Part shown: positions 43,256 to 52,482 of the stretch, one piece after another
Layout of the letters: the number at the start of each line of letters is the position of its first letter
Numbering within the stretch: the first letter of the stretch is position 1
Source: Sphingomonas sp. 3P27F8
Lineage (GTDB): Bacteria > Pseudomonadota > Alphaproteobacteria > Sphingomonadales > Sphingomonadaceae
Direction: 5' to 3'
Assembly: GCF_005502745.1 (NCBI RefSeq)
Contig: NZ_SCNL01000006.1
Location: 166,140-230,139, forward strand
DNA length: 64,000 nt
The notes under the pieces: model-generated
What the model was told of the DNA's origin: nothing
Database searches by the model: none
What the model saw: the letters and a program-made list of their open reading frames with translations, nothing else
Program-made: the position numbers and the translations under genes

Positions 43256-44254
43256 ATGTCTGTGCGGATGGCCTTGGCAAAACTCGCGGCGGTAGCCGCC
43301 AGTGGCGCAATAGTTGGCGGGGGCGCGGTGCATGTGGCGGAAAGCTCCAAGCCGCGCACCGAATTCAGCAAGAAGCGCATCGCGAAGAAGCCTGTCCGGC
43401 GCCCCGTCGAGCGCGTCGCCGCGCGGACCCGGTTGCGCCCGGCCCCGCGCACCTGCGAACCCACGGTCGTCACGGTCTCCACCCAGTCGCCGCCGGTCCC
43501 GCTGCCGCCCGCGCCTGAAATGCTGGCCAGCACCGGCCCGTCCGCGCCGCCCGCGATCATCGGTGGCGGATTCGGGGGTGGATTTGGCGGCGGCTTCTTC
43601 GCCGGCGGTTTCTTCGGCGGCAGCGGCGGCGGATCGAGCGGAATCGTCGTTTCCTCCACGTCGAGCTCCAGCGGCGGATCGACCAGCTCGAGCGGCGGCT
43701 CCACGTCAAGCTCGACTTCCTCGGGCGGATCGAGCGGCAACGTCTCGTCCTCGACCGGCGGATCCTCCTCGTCGACATCCACCGGCGGGGTGAGCAGCAC
43801 TTCGTCCACGTCGAGCGGCAACGTGAGCAGCACGTCCTCCAGCGGGAACGTCAGCAGCACCTCATCGTCGAGCGGCAACGTATCCTCGTCGTCCAGCGGG
43901 AATGTCTCCTCGTCGTCGAGCGGGAACGTGTCCTCATCCACCTCGACCTCGTCGAGCTCGAGCGGCAACGTCTCGACCTCGACCAGCTCCAGCTCGAACG
44001 GGTCGAGCACGTCGACATCGTCGTCCACTTCCAGCTCGTCCTATGGCTCCAGTTCGAAGGGGTGGAGCTCGAACGGCGGCTGGTCGTCCAACGGCGGGTG
44101 GAGCTCGAACGGCGGGCATCACGGCAGCAGCGGGTCGAGCAGCGGCAATCCCACGCCCGTTCCCGCCCCGCCGATGGTGTTGCTGTTCGGCGCCGCGGCA
44201 GCCGGGCTGGTCGCGCGTCGTCGCCTGGCGCGCAAGGCGGCCGCAGCCGCCTGA
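43256..44254 (+). CDS. Exported serine-repeat protein with PEP-CTERM-like tail
   Basis: A 332-aa low-complexity protein. A hydrophobic N-terminus (about 5-28) is followed by a basic Arg/Lys/Pro stretch (31-66), a Gly/Phe-rich stretch (101-128) and about 165 residues made mostly of Ser, Thr and Gly with repeated SSGNVSS units (about 130-290). The C-terminus 'PTPVPAPPMVLLFGAAAAGLVARRR' has the proline motif, membrane helix and Arg cluster of PEP-CTERM sorting signals. Such proteins are cut and anchored by an exosortase and often belong to exopolysaccharide-linked surfaces; no exosortase is in view. The ATG at 43256 is the first that gives an export signal. Confidence 0.72.
   Translation: MSVRMALAKLAAVAASGAIVGGGAVHVAESSKPRTEFSKKRIAKKPVRRPVERVAARTRLRPAPRTCEPTVVTVSTQSPPVPLPPAPEMLASTGPSAPPAIIGGGFGGGFGGGFFAGGFFGGSGGGSSGIVVSSTSSSSGGSTSSSGGSTSSSTSSGGSSGNVSSSTGGSSSSTSTGGVSSTSSTSSGNVSSTSSSGNVSSTSSSSGNVSSSSSGNVSSSSSGNVSSSTSTSSSSSGNVSTSTSSSSNGSSTSTSSSTSSSSYGSSSKGWSSNGGWSSNGGWSSNGGHHGSSGSSSGNPTPVPAPPMVLLFGAAAAGLVARRRLARKAAAAA
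43670..44050 (+). repeat. Degenerate tandem repeats coding SSGNVSS units
   Basis: Short related units, mostly built from AGC/TCG/TCC serine codons plus GGCAACGT (Gly-Asn-Val), recur about eight times with spacers of 15-45 bp. They are imperfect, so the array probably grew by slippage and then diverged. Repeat number may vary between strains. Confidence 0.65.
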
Positions 44255-44260
44255 CCGGCG

Positions 44261-44701
44261 TCAGGCCGCCGCGATCGCGCGCTCGATATCCGCGACCGTA
44301 TGCCCGGTGAGATCGCTGGCGATCTCTCCCCCCAGGCGCTCGCTTACCGCCTTGTGATAATGCTTGCGCAACTCGCCGAGCGTGCGCGGCGGCGCGATGA
44401 CGATCAGCGACTCATAATCGTTAGACAGCGCGCGGGTGCGAAGCATGTCCGCCGCTTCGGCAGCGAATTTATCCTCCGCGAGCTGATGATAATCGGTTTC
44501 GCTATACGCGCTGCGACCCCAGCCGACGCTTGAAAACGAGCGGCCGGGGCGGTCCGATCCCTGCTCGTGCGCGGCCGGATTGTCCTGCTCGCGATGCTGT
44601 TCGACGACGAGATTGGGGTGCGGCACGTCGCCCTCATTGCGCAGCAGCAGCATCTTGCGGCCATCGGCGACGAGGATGAGCGCGTTGTGCGAAAGATGCA
44701 T
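44261..44701 (-). CDS. Host-attachment family protein
   Basis: A 146-aa protein of the family named for attachment to host cells. It opens '[20 protein letters not shown]', has the central '[19 protein letters not shown]' and ends '[16 protein letters not shown]' with '[14 protein letters not shown]'. The fold is related to the eRF1/Pelota-like release-factor domain. Its molecular role in free-living bacteria is unknown. The ATG at 44701 is the consensus family start. It converges on the serine-repeat gene and is divergent from serS. Confidence 0.85.
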   Translation of the reverse strand: MHLSHNALILVADGRKMLLLRNEGDVPHPNLVVEQHREQDNPAAHEQGSDRPGRSFSSVGWGRSAYSETDYHQLAEDKFAAEAADMLRTRALSNDYESLIVIAPPRTLGELRKHYHKAVSERLGGEIASDLTGHTVADIERAIAAA

Positions 44702-44800
44702 GGCCGGGTCTCCTGGCTGGTGAAGCGGATATCGTCTGCCTGCAACGCGGGGAGGCGCACCCGGGTTGCCTCCCCCCGCCGCCGCCGTCATAGCGCGGGG

Positions 44801-46078
44801 ATGCACGATATCCGCCTGATCCGAGAGCATCCGTCCGATTTCGACGCCGCGATGGCGAAGCGCGGCAAAGGGGCCGAGAGCGCCGTCATCCTCGAACTAG
44901 ATCGTCGCCGCCGCGAGCTTATCACCGAGCTTCAGACCGGGCAGGCGCGGCGCAACGATGCGTCGAAGGCGATCGGCGCGGCCAAGGCGGCGAAGGACGA
45001 GGCGACCGCATCGGCGCTGATGGCCGAAGTCACCGCGCTCAAGCAACGCCTGCCCGAACTGGAGGCGGAGGAAGCGCGGCTGGGTGGCGAGCTGGACGAT
45101 CTGCTCGCCGCTCTGCCCAATATCCCGCTACCCGATGTGCCGCAGGGCGCGGACGAAAACGATAACGCGCTGGTGCACGAGCGCGGCACGCGGCCGGAAT
45201 TCGCCTTCGCGGCGAAGGAGCATGATGCGATCGGCCCGGCGCTGGGGCTGGATTTCGAGACCGGGGCGCTGATCGCCGGCGCACGCTTCACGCTTGTGCG
45301 CGGGCAGATGGCGCGGCTGGCGCGCGCGCTCGGCCAGTTCGGGCTGGATACGCTGACCCGCGAGCACGGCTATGAGGAAGTCTCGCCGCCGCTGCTCGTG
45401 AAAAGCGAGGCGATGTTCGGCACCGGGCAGCTCCCGAAGTTCGCCGAGGATCTGTTCGAGACCACCGACGGCCGCTGGCTGATTCCCACCGCCGAGGTCA
45501 GCCTGACCAATATCGTGCGCGAGAAGATCCTCGCCGCGGAGGAACTGCCGCTGCGCTTCACCGCGCTCACACCCTGCTTCCGTTCGGAAGCGGGCGCGGC
45601 GGGGCGCGACACGCGCGGCTTCATCCGCCAGCATCAGTTCGAGAAGGCGGAGATGGTCTCGATCGTCACCCCCGATCAGTCCGAGGCCGAGCATGAGCGG
45701 ATGACAGCGGCGGCGGAGGACGTGCTGACCCGGCTCGCCCTGCCCTTCCGCCGGATGAAGCTGTGCACCGGCGATATGGGCTTCACCGCCGCGCGCACAT
45801 ACGATCTGGAGGTGTGGCTGCCGGGCCAGGGGCGCTATCGCGAGATTTCGTCCTGCTCCACGTGCACCGATTTCCAGGCGCGCCGCATGAACGCCCGGTT
45901 CCGGCCGGAGGGCGAAAAGGCGACGCGCTTCGTCCATACGCTCAACGGCTCGGGGCTGGTCGTCGGGCGGATGATCGTCGCGATCCTGGAGAATTATCAG
46001 CAGGAGGATGGATCGGTATCGGTGCCGGACGTGCTTCAGCCCTATCTCGGCGGCATCGACCGCCTGGAACCGCGCTGA
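44801..46078 (+). CDS. serS: Seryl-tRNA synthetase
   Basis: A 425-aa class II synthetase that charges tRNA-Ser. It has the N-terminal tRNA-binding coiled coil (about 1-110, '[15 protein letters not shown]'), motif 2 '[24 protein letters not shown]' and motif 3 '[18 protein letters not shown]', ending 'PYLGGIDRL'. It starts at ATG 44801, well inside a longer open frame. The next gene surE begins 2 bp after its stop, so the two are cotranscribed. Confidence 0.97.
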   Translation: MHDIRLIREHPSDFDAAMAKRGKGAESAVILELDRRRRELITELQTGQARRNDASKAIGAAKAAKDEATASALMAEVTALKQRLPELEAEEARLGGELDDLLAALPNIPLPDVPQGADENDNALVHERGTRPEFAFAAKEHDAIGPALGLDFETGALIAGARFTLVRGQMARLARALGQFGLDTLTREHGYEEVSPPLLVKSEAMFGTGQLPKFAEDLFETTDGRWLIPTAEVSLTNIVREKILAAEELPLRFTALTPCFRSEAGAAGRDTRGFIRQHQFEKAEMVSIVTPDQSEAEHERMTAAAEDVLTRLALPFRRMKLCTGDMGFTAARTYDLEVWLPGQGRYREISSCSTCTDFQARRMNARFRPEGEKATRFVHTLNGSGLVVGRMIVAILENYQQEDGSVSVPDVLQPYLGGIDRLEPR

Positions 46079-46079
46079 C

Positions 46080-46841
46080 ATGCGCATCCTGCTCACCAAT
46101 GACGATGGCATCCACGCGCCGGGCCTGAAGGTGCTGGAACGGATCGCGCGGGCGCTTTCCGACGATATCTGGATCGCGGCGCCGGCGGAGGAGCAATCGG
46201 GCGCGGGTCGCTCGCTCACCCTGTCTCGCCCGTTGCGCGTGCGCCAGTTCGATGCGCGGCGCTTCGCGGTGGCGGGCACGCCGACCGATGCGGTGATGAT
46301 GGCGCTGGCGCAACTGATGCCGGAAAGGCCGGACCTGATCCTGTCGGGCGTCAATCGCGGCGCCAATCTTGCCGAGGACGTGATGTATTCCGGCACCGTC
46401 GCGGCGGCGATGGAGGGGGCGCTCGCCGGCATCCCCGCGATCGCGCTGAGCCAGCGTTACGGCGATACCGGCATGGGCGACGAAGTGTCCTTCGCCGCCG
46501 CCGATGCGTGGGGCGAACGCGTGCTGCGCCCCGTGCTCGATCGTCCCTGGGTGCCGGGAACCATGGTGAACATAAATTTCCCGCCGGTCGCCGCCGACGC
46601 GGTGAAGGGCGTGCGGGTGGTGCGGCAGGGAATGCGCGATTACGGGCGCGCACGGTTCGAGCGGCGCGACGATCCGCGCGGCTTTCCCTATTACTGGCTC
46701 TCGCTCGGGCGTATCGAACACGCGCTGGAGGCGGGCACCGATCTTGCCGCCGTGGCCGAGGGGTATGTCACCGTCACGCCGCTGCATCTGGACCTGACGC
46801 ACGATGCCTCGCTACAAGCGCTGGGCGACGCCTATCTGTAA
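46080..46841 (+). CDS. surE: 5'-nucleotidase/polyphosphatase SurE
   Basis: A 253-aa metal-dependent nucleoside monophosphate phosphatase. The N-terminal 'RILLTNDDGIHAPG' carries the metal Asp pair, SGVNRGAN and 'YSGTVAAAMEG' are family signatures. The start follows the serS stop after one base. In many proteobacteria surE is grouped with nlpD-type genes, as here. Confidence 0.96.
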   Translation: MRILLTNDDGIHAPGLKVLERIARALSDDIWIAAPAEEQSGAGRSLTLSRPLRVRQFDARRFAVAGTPTDAVMMALAQLMPERPDLILSGVNRGANLAEDVMYSGTVAAAMEGALAGIPAIALSQRYGDTGMGDEVSFAAADAWGERVLRPVLDRPWVPGTMVNINFPPVAADAVKGVRVVRQGMRDYGRARFERRDDPRGFPYYWLSLGRIEHALEAGTDLAAVAEGYVTVTPLHLDLTHDASLQALGDAYL

Positions 46842-46854
46842 ACGGAGGATCGGG

Positions 46855-47922
46855 ATGCGGCAGCGGCTGAGCGCATTGGCGACCTGCCTGTTGCTCGGCG
46901 CCTGCATCCCGCAGGTGGACGCGCCCCGCCGCGCCGCGCCGCCGCCGCCGCCGTCGTCGCCGCCACGTTATCAGCCGGTGCCGCGTTCGGCCCCGCGGCC
47001 CGATCGGGTCGAGCAGCTTCCCGCCCCGCGGCCGGCATGGGAAACGCGCGGGGCGCAAACCGACGCGCGCTATGTGGCGGCGCAAACCTATGTCGTGCGC
47101 CCCGGCGATACGCTCAGCGCTATCGAGGATCGCACCGGCGCGGCCGCCCCGGTGATCGCGTCCGCCAATGGCCTGTCCGCGCCTTATGTCATCCGCACCG
47201 GGCAACGGCTGACGATCCCGCCCGGCCGCTATTATCTCGTACGCCAGGGCCAGACCGGCATCGCGATCGCGCGGGCCTATGGCATTGAATGGTCTAGGAT
47301 CGTCGCGGCCAACAACCTGACGGAGCCCTATGTGCTGCGCGCCGGGCAGCGCATCCTCATACCCGGTGGCGAGCGTCCGGTCAGCGCCGCTGAGCGCGCC
47401 GCCGCGTTCAGGCTCGACATCGACGATATCATCACCGGCGGCGAACCGGCGATCGCGGAGAATCAGCGCCCCGCCCCGCCCTCCACCACGCCGCGGCGCG
47501 TGCTCCCCGCGAGCGCCGCCATCGCCGCCCCGCTGGCAGCCCCGGGCCGCTTCCTCTGGCCGGTCGACGGCCAGGTCGTGAAGCGCTTTGGCGCGGGCGC
47601 GAGCGGGGAGCGCAACGACGGGATCAACATCGCCGTCCCGCTCGGCACGCCGATCCGCGCGGCGGCCGATGGCACGGTCGCCTATGTCGGCGACGCGATC
47701 ACCTCGATGGGCGGGCTGGTTATCATCAAGCATGGCGAGGGGTGGACCAGCGTGTACGGCCACGCCTCCAGGCTGCTGGTGCAGCGCGGGCAGGCGGTGA
47801 GGAAAGGGCAGACGGTCGCACTCTCCGGCGCGACGGGATATGCCGATCGGCCGGAAGTGCATTTCGAGCTGCGCCGCGGGCGCGGGCCGGTCGATCCGCT
47901 GACGCAATTGCCGCGCGGGTGA
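46855..47922 (+). CDS. nlpD: NlpD/LppB-like LysM and M23-domain lipoprotein
   Basis: A 355-aa envelope protein. It has a lipoprotein signal (LLLGAC, Cys17), a Pro-rich linker, two LysM peptidoglycan-binding domains ('TYVVRPGDTLSAIEDRTG' near 80 and 'YYLVRQGQTGIAIARAYG' near 125) and a C-terminal LytM/M23 domain. The zinc site is degenerate: the canonical HxGxD is NDGIN here, while YGHAS and HFEL remain. As in NlpD and EnvC this implies activation of an amidase during cell separation rather than direct hydrolysis. GGAGG precedes the ATG; it lies 13 bp after surE. Confidence 0.85.
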   Translation: MRQRLSALATCLLLGACIPQVDAPRRAAPPPPPSSPPRYQPVPRSAPRPDRVEQLPAPRPAWETRGAQTDARYVAAQTYVVRPGDTLSAIEDRTGAAAPVIASANGLSAPYVIRTGQRLTIPPGRYYLVRQGQTGIAIARAYGIEWSRIVAANNLTEPYVLRAGQRILIPGGERPVSAAERAAAFRLDIDDIITGGEPAIAENQRPAPPSTTPRRVLPASAAIAAPLAAPGRFLWPVDGQVVKRFGAGASGERNDGINIAVPLGTPIRAAADGTVAYVGDAITSMGGLVIIKHGEGWTSVYGHASRLLVQRGQAVRKGQTVALSGATGYADRPEVHFELRRGRGPVDPLTQLPRG

Positions 47923-47946
47923 GGTGCGTGTAACGCGCGTCGCATT

Positions 47947-49173
47947 ATGACCGAGCTGAAGTCCGACCTGCTCCGCCTGCTTTCCGAGCGCGGCTATGTC
48001 CACCAGATGACCGACGCGGCCGCGCTCGATGCGCTGGCGCGGAAGCAGGTGGTGCCGGGCTATATCGGCTTCGATCCCACCGCGCCCTCACTGCACGTTG
48101 GCAGTCTCGTGCAGATCATGCTGCTGCGTCGCCTGCAACAGACCGGGCACAAGCCGATCGTGCTGATGGGCGGGGGCACCGGCAAGATCGGAGATCCGAG
48201 CTTCAAGGACGAAGCGCGCAAGATGCTCGCCGAGGAGGGGATCGCGGCCAACGTCGCCTCGATCAAACGCATCTTCGAACGCTTCCTGACATTCGGCGAT
48301 GGCGCATCTGATGCGATCATGCTCGACAATGCCGAGTGGCTGGACGCGCTCGAGTACATTCCCTTCCTGCGCGAAGTGGGGCAGCATTTCTCGGTCAACC
48401 GGATGCTGTCGTTCGATTCGGTGAAGCTGCGGCTCGATCGGGAGCAATCGCTGAGCTTCCTCGAATTCAATTACATGATCCTGCAGGCCTATGACTTCCG
48501 CGAACTGGCGCAGCGGCAAGGATGCAGGCTCCAGATGGGCGGCAGCGACCAGTGGGGCAATATCGTCAACGGCGTCGAGCTGGCGCGGCGCATGGACGGC
48601 ACCGAAGTGTTCGGCGTGACGACGCCGCTCATCACCACCGCCGACGGCGGCAAGATGGGCAAGACGATGGCCGGCGCCGTGTGGCTGCACGAGGACCAGC
48701 TGCCGCATTTCGATTACTGGCAGTTCTGGCGCAACACCGACGACCGCGATGTCGGGCGCTTTCTCCGGCTGTTCACCGATCTTCCGCTGGACGAGATCGC
48801 GCGGCTGGAGGCGCTGGAGGGGGCGGAGATCAACGCGGCCAAGATCGTGCTCGCCAATGAGGCGACCGAGATGTGCCGCGGGCGCGAGGCGGCGGAGCAA
48901 TCCGCGGAAACGGCGCGCCGTACCTTCGAGGAAGGTACGGGGGGTGATGCGCTGCCAACTTTCGCCGCATCCGGCGCGGTGCCGCTCGTGGACGCGCTCG
49001 TCGGGCTCGGCTTCTGTGCATCGAAGGGCGAAGCGCGGCGACTCATCAAGCAGGGCGGCGCGCGCGTTTCCGGCGAGAAGGTGTCCGACGAGGGCGCCAG
49101 CATCACGCCTGGCGACGAGCCGATCCGTATCTCCGCCGGCAAGAAGCATCACGGCCTGCTCGTCGCCGGCTAG
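47947..49173 (+). CDS. tyrS: Tyrosyl-tRNA synthetase
   Basis: A 408-aa class I synthetase. The HIGH-type motif is HVGS (50-53) after GFDPTAPSL, the KMSKS-type motif is KMGKT (236-240), and a C-terminal S4 RNA-binding domain is present ('[21 protein letters not shown]'-like). It charges tRNA-Tyr. It is last in the serS-surE-nlpD series, 24 bp after the preceding gene. Confidence 0.97.
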   Translation: MTELKSDLLRLLSERGYVHQMTDAAALDALARKQVVPGYIGFDPTAPSLHVGSLVQIMLLRRLQQTGHKPIVLMGGGTGKIGDPSFKDEARKMLAEEGIAANVASIKRIFERFLTFGDGASDAIMLDNAEWLDALEYIPFLREVGQHFSVNRMLSFDSVKLRLDREQSLSFLEFNYMILQAYDFRELAQRQGCRLQMGGSDQWGNIVNGVELARRMDGTEVFGVTTPLITTADGGKMGKTMAGAVWLHEDQLPHFDYWQFWRNTDDRDVGRFLRLFTDLPLDEIARLEALEGAEINAAKIVLANEATEMCRGREAAEQSAETARRTFEEGTGGDALPTFAASGAVPLVDALVGLGFCASKGEARRLIKQGGARVSGEKVSDEGASITPGDEPIRISAGKKHHGLLVAG

Positions 49174-49275
49174 TGGCGCAACCCGCGATAGGCAATGCAG
49201 TGTTGACCATTTCCGTTGGCGATCGCTTCACGCGGCGACCGTAGCCCCTTGAGGTGACGGATAAGGGGATAACGC

Positions 49276-49593
49276 GTGTCTGTATCTCATGCCGTGTGGA
49301 ACGGTTTTGACGCGCGCGGCGAGTTGCGCGACAGCGTCTACCATCGCGCCGGCGCGACCCTAGATAACGGCGCGGCGTTGCCGCTGCTGATCGTCAACAT
49401 CTCCCCGTCGGGCCTGATGGCACGCAGCACCGAGCCGCTGGCGCCCGGCGCAACGCTGGCGATCGCGCTGCCGGTGGTCGGGCGCGTTCGGGCGGAGGTG
49501 CGCTGGGCGCTAGGCGGCAGGGTGGGGTGTCAGCTTGAGCGGTCGATTCCGTCGTCGCGCTATTATGAGATGCTGGCCGCGCTGACGCGCTGA
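49276..49593 (+). CDS. Small PilZ-like protein
   Basis: A 105-aa protein resembling the other PilZ protein of this window: '[19 protein letters not shown]' carries the N-x-S-x-x-G turn and '[18 protein letters not shown]' the last strands. An N-terminal RxxxR motif is not evident; two Arg residues near residues 14-25 may substitute. It starts at GTG after AAGGGG. It overlaps the convergent dctA gene by 31 bp at the 3' end. Confidence 0.65.
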   Translation: MSVSHAVWNGFDARGELRDSVYHRAGATLDNGAALPLLIVNISPSGLMARSTEPLAPGATLAIALPVVGRVRAEVRWALGGRVGCQLERSIPSSRYYEMLAALTR

Positions 49594-50876
49594 CGTCCCG
49601 AAAGCGCGGCATCGAGCGCGTCGCGGTCGAGCTTCCCCTCCCAGCGCGACACCACCACCGTGGCCACCGCGTTGCCGATAAAATTGGTGAGGCTGCGGCA
49701 TTCGCTCATGAAGCGATCGACGCCGAGGATCAGCGCCATGCCGGCGACCGGAACCGCTGGCACGATCGAGAGCGTGGCGGCAAGCGTGATGAACCCCGCG
49801 CCGGTCACCCCCGCCGCGCCCTTCGACGATAGCATCGCCACCCCGAGCAACAGTAACTGGTGCCCGAGCGTCAGGTGCACGTCACACGCCTGCGCGATGA
49901 ACAGCGCGGCGAGCGTCATGTAGATATTCGTCCCGTCGAGGTTGAAGCTGTAACCGGTCGGAACGACCAGCCCGACCACCGATTTGGGGCAGCCGGCGCG
50001 CTCCATCTTCTCGATCAGCAGCGGCAACGCGCTTTCGGACGACGAAGTGCCGAGCACCAGCAGCAGTTCCGCCTTCAGATAGCCGATGAGGCGCAGGATC
50101 GAGAAGCCGCACAGCCTCGCTACCGCGCCGAGCACCAGAAGCACGAATAGCAGCGCGGTGAGATAGAAGGTGCCGACCAGCGCGGCGAGATTGGCGAGCG
50201 TGCCGACACCGTACTTGCCGATGGTGAACGCCATCGCCCCGAACGCGCCGATCGGGGCCGCTTTCATGAGTATCGCGACGACGCGGAACACTGCCGCCGA
50301 CACATCCTCCAGCAAGGCGATGACGCGCTCGCCGCGCTCGCCGATCGTCGCCAGCCCGATGCCGAACAGGATCGCGATGAACAGCGTCTGGAGGATGTTC
50401 CCCTCCGTCAGCGCGGACAGGAAGCTTTCCGGAATGATCGACATCAGAAAGCCGGTGATGCTCGTCTCATGCGCCTTGGCGGCATAATCGGCGACCTTGC
50501 CGGCATCGAGCGTGGCCGGATCGATGTGCAGCCCCGCGCCCGGCCGCACGACATTGGCGACGATCAGTCCGACGATCAGCGCCACGGTGGAAAACGTGAT
50601 GAAATAGGCGAACGCCTTGCCCGCGACGCGCCCCACGGCGCGCAGATCGCGCATCCCGGCGATTCCGGTAACGATGGTGAGGAAGATCACCGGGGCGATG
50701 ATCATCTTAACGAGCTTGATGAACCCGTCGCCGATCGGCTTCATCGCCTCGCCAGTCGCGGGCCAGAAATGACCCAGCATCACGCCCAGCGCGATCGCGA
50801 TCAGCACCTGGAGATAAAGATGCGCATACCACGGCCGCGGCGCCTCGGGCGGCGCATCATGCGGTATCGCGATCAT
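49563..50876 (-). CDS. dctA: C4-dicarboxylate/cation symporter DctA
   Basis: A 437-aa transporter of the DAACS/glutamate transporter fold that takes up succinate, fumarate and malate with cations. Signatures: '[18 protein letters not shown]' (reentrant loop 1) and '[12 protein letters not shown]' (helix 7), with '[19 protein letters not shown]' (reentrant loop 2) following. About eight membrane helices. It is a single gene; its 3' end overlaps the PilZ-like gene on the other strand. Confidence 0.92.
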   Translation of the reverse strand: MIAIPHDAPPEAPRPWYAHLYLQVLIAIALGVMLGHFWPATGEAMKPIGDGFIKLVKMIIAPVIFLTIVTGIAGMRDLRAVGRVAGKAFAYFITFSTVALIVGLIVANVVRPGAGLHIDPATLDAGKVADYAAKAHETSITGFLMSIIPESFLSALTEGNILQTLFIAILFGIGLATIGERGERVIALLEDVSAAVFRVVAILMKAAPIGAFGAMAFTIGKYGVGTLANLAALVGTFYLTALLFVLLVLGAVARLCGFSILRLIGYLKAELLLVLGTSSSESALPLLIEKMERAGCPKSVVGLVVPTGYSFNLDGTNIYMTLAALFIAQACDVHLTLGHQLLLLGVAMLSSKGAAGVTGAGFITLAATLSIVPAVPVAGMALILGVDRFMSECRSLTNFIGNAVATVVVSRWEGKLDRDALDAALSGRQRVSAASIS

Positions 50877-50950
50877 CCAGGTTCCTTCCTTCGCCGGTTT
50901 CGCGCTTTCTTATGCGCAAGCAGCAGGCAGCGGAATCCCTCTCGCCGCAA

Positions 50951-51379
50951 CTAGCCGATCTTCGCGACGCCCAGCTCCGGTATATCGATCGCGGGGCAGC
51001 GGTTCATCACCACCTTTAGCCCGGCCGCCTCCGCCCGCGCGGCGGCGGCCTCGTCGATCACCCCCAATTGCATCCATACCGAGCGCGCACCGGCCGCGAT
51101 TGCTTCGTCCACCGCCGCACCGGCGGCGTCCGAACGGCGGAAGATATCGACCATGTCGATAGGTTCGCCGATCTGCGCCAGATCGCGAAACACGAATTCA
51201 CCGTGAATATGCTCACCGGTTATCTGTGGGTTGACTGGGATCACACGATAGCCGTGGCTCTGGAGCAGCGCCATGACACGATAGGACGGGCGATCGGGGC
51301 GATCGGACGCGCCGATCATCGCGATCGTCCGTGTCTCTTCGAGCAGCGCCTTGATCGCGGCGGGATCGTTCAGCGGCAA
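50951..51379 (-). CDS. CoA-binding (Rossmann-fold) protein
   Basis: A 142-aa protein of the YccU type: 'TRTIAMIGASDRPDRPSYRVMALLQSHGYRVIPVNP' is the nucleotide-binding half, and 'SVWMQLGVIDEAAAARAEAAGLKVVMNRCPAID' the C-terminal half. It binds CoA; its function is unclear. The TTG at 51379 with AGAAAGG about 8 bases upstream gives the normal family length; a GTG at 51439 would add 20 unlike residues and has no ribosome site. It follows mrp by about 75 bp. Confidence 0.82.
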   Translation of the reverse strand: MPLNDPAAIKALLEETRTIAMIGASDRPDRPSYRVMALLQSHGYRVIPVNPQITGEHIHGEFVFRDLAQIGEPIDMVDIFRRSDAAGAAVDEAIAAGARSVWMQLGVIDEAAAARAEAAGLKVVMNRCPAIDIPELGVAKIG

Positions 51380-51452
51380 GGGCTGAGCCTTTCTGGAAAA
51401 CTGGTCCGCTCGTGCCGGCGGCGTCAGGCGCGCCAGCACGACCGGTGCGCAA

Positions 51453-52412
51453 TTAACTCACGGAACGCCCATCGGTTTCCAGCCAATGCGCGACCTGTTC
51501 TGCAATAGGTCGGAAGATCCGATCAGCCGGGTTGGCGGCGGGCGGATCGCCCGCATCAGAGGCGCTGCGGATGGCGATGTCCAGCGGAATGCGCCCGAGG
51601 AAGGGAACTCCCCGCGCGCGCGCCGCCGCCTCCGCCCCGCCGCTGCCGAACGGATCGGATATCTCGCCGCAATGCGGGCAGGCGTAGCCGGCCATATTCT
51701 CGATCACGCCGATGATCGGCACGCCCGTCTGCTCGAACAGATCGATCGCCCGGATCGCATCGATCAAGGCGAGATCCTGCGGCGTGCAGACGATCACCGC
51801 GCCGGCCGGGCGATGCTTCTGCACCATCGTCAACTGCACGTCGCCGGTGCCGGGCGGAAGATCGATCACCAGCGTATCGGCGACGCCCCACTCGGCGTCC
51901 ATCAACTGCCCCAGCGCGCCAGCCGCCATCGGCCCGCGCCACGCCAGCGCCTTGCCTGGCGCCACAAGCTGCCCCATCGACAGCAGCGGGACGCCATATG
52001 GGGTCGCAACCGGCAGCAGCACCTTGTCCCTCGCCTCGGGCCGCGTGCCCTCGACGGCCATCAGGCGCGGCTGCGACGGGCCATAGATATCGGCATCGAC
52101 CAGCCCGACCCGTCGCCCCAGCGCCGAAAGCGCGATCGCGAGATTGGCGGACACGGTGGATTTGCCCACACCGCCCTTGCCGCTTGCCACCGCGATCGAC
52201 CGACGGTGGACGCGCTCCGCGGTCACGACGACGCGCACCTCGCGCCCGGGCGCGGTCGCCGCCATCTTCACTGCAGCCTCCATGGCATCGCGTGCTTTGG
52301 CATCAAGCCCGGTCGCATCAAGCACCACGCCGACGCGCGCGCCATCCACCTTCACCGTGGCACGGGCGCCCGCCACCGCGGCCACCGCCGCCTTCACGTC
52401 ATTATCGTCCAT
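51453..52412 (-). CDS. apbC: Mrp/ApbC iron-sulfur cluster carrier ATPase
   Basis: A 319-aa P-loop ATPase that carries Fe-S clusters to target proteins. It has a short DUF59-like N-terminal part, the deviant Walker A 'GKGGVGKSTVSANLA', 'DLPPGTGDVQLT', and the cluster-binding CPHC in 'YACPHCGEISDPFG'. ATG at 52412 is preferred to a start 12 codons earlier because it gives the usual short N-terminus. It is divergent from hflK. Confidence 0.92.
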   Translation of the reverse strand: MDDNDVKAAVAAVAGARATVKVDGARVGVVLDATGLDAKARDAMEAAVKMAATAPGREVRVVVTAERVHRRSIAVASGKGGVGKSTVSANLAIALSALGRRVGLVDADIYGPSQPRLMAVEGTRPEARDKVLLPVATPYGVPLLSMGQLVAPGKALAWRGPMAAGALGQLMDAEWGVADTLVIDLPPGTGDVQLTMVQKHRPAGAVIVCTPQDLALIDAIRAIDLFEQTGVPIIGVIENMAGYACPHCGEISDPFGSGGAEAAARARGVPFLGRIPLDIAIRSASDAGDPPAANPADRIFRPIAEQVAHWLETDGRSVS

Positions 52413-52482
52413 AACCGCGCCGATACGATCGAAGTGCGCGCTTGGCACTGTTTTTCGCGGATTCGATTCTTATAAGGGGTGC

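Noticed and set aside
43159..44028. 289-codon minus-strand frame with repeated acidic Leu/Pro/Asp units, antisense to the serine-repeat gene
   Set aside because: It is the mirror of the Ser/Gly codon repeats in the opposite frame. It has no start context or signal, and the + strand frame has coherent export and anchor signals.
46855..47922. Active M23 peptidoglycan endopeptidase
   Set aside because: The first zinc ligands (His and Asp) are both Asn-substituted, as in activator-type LytM proteins.
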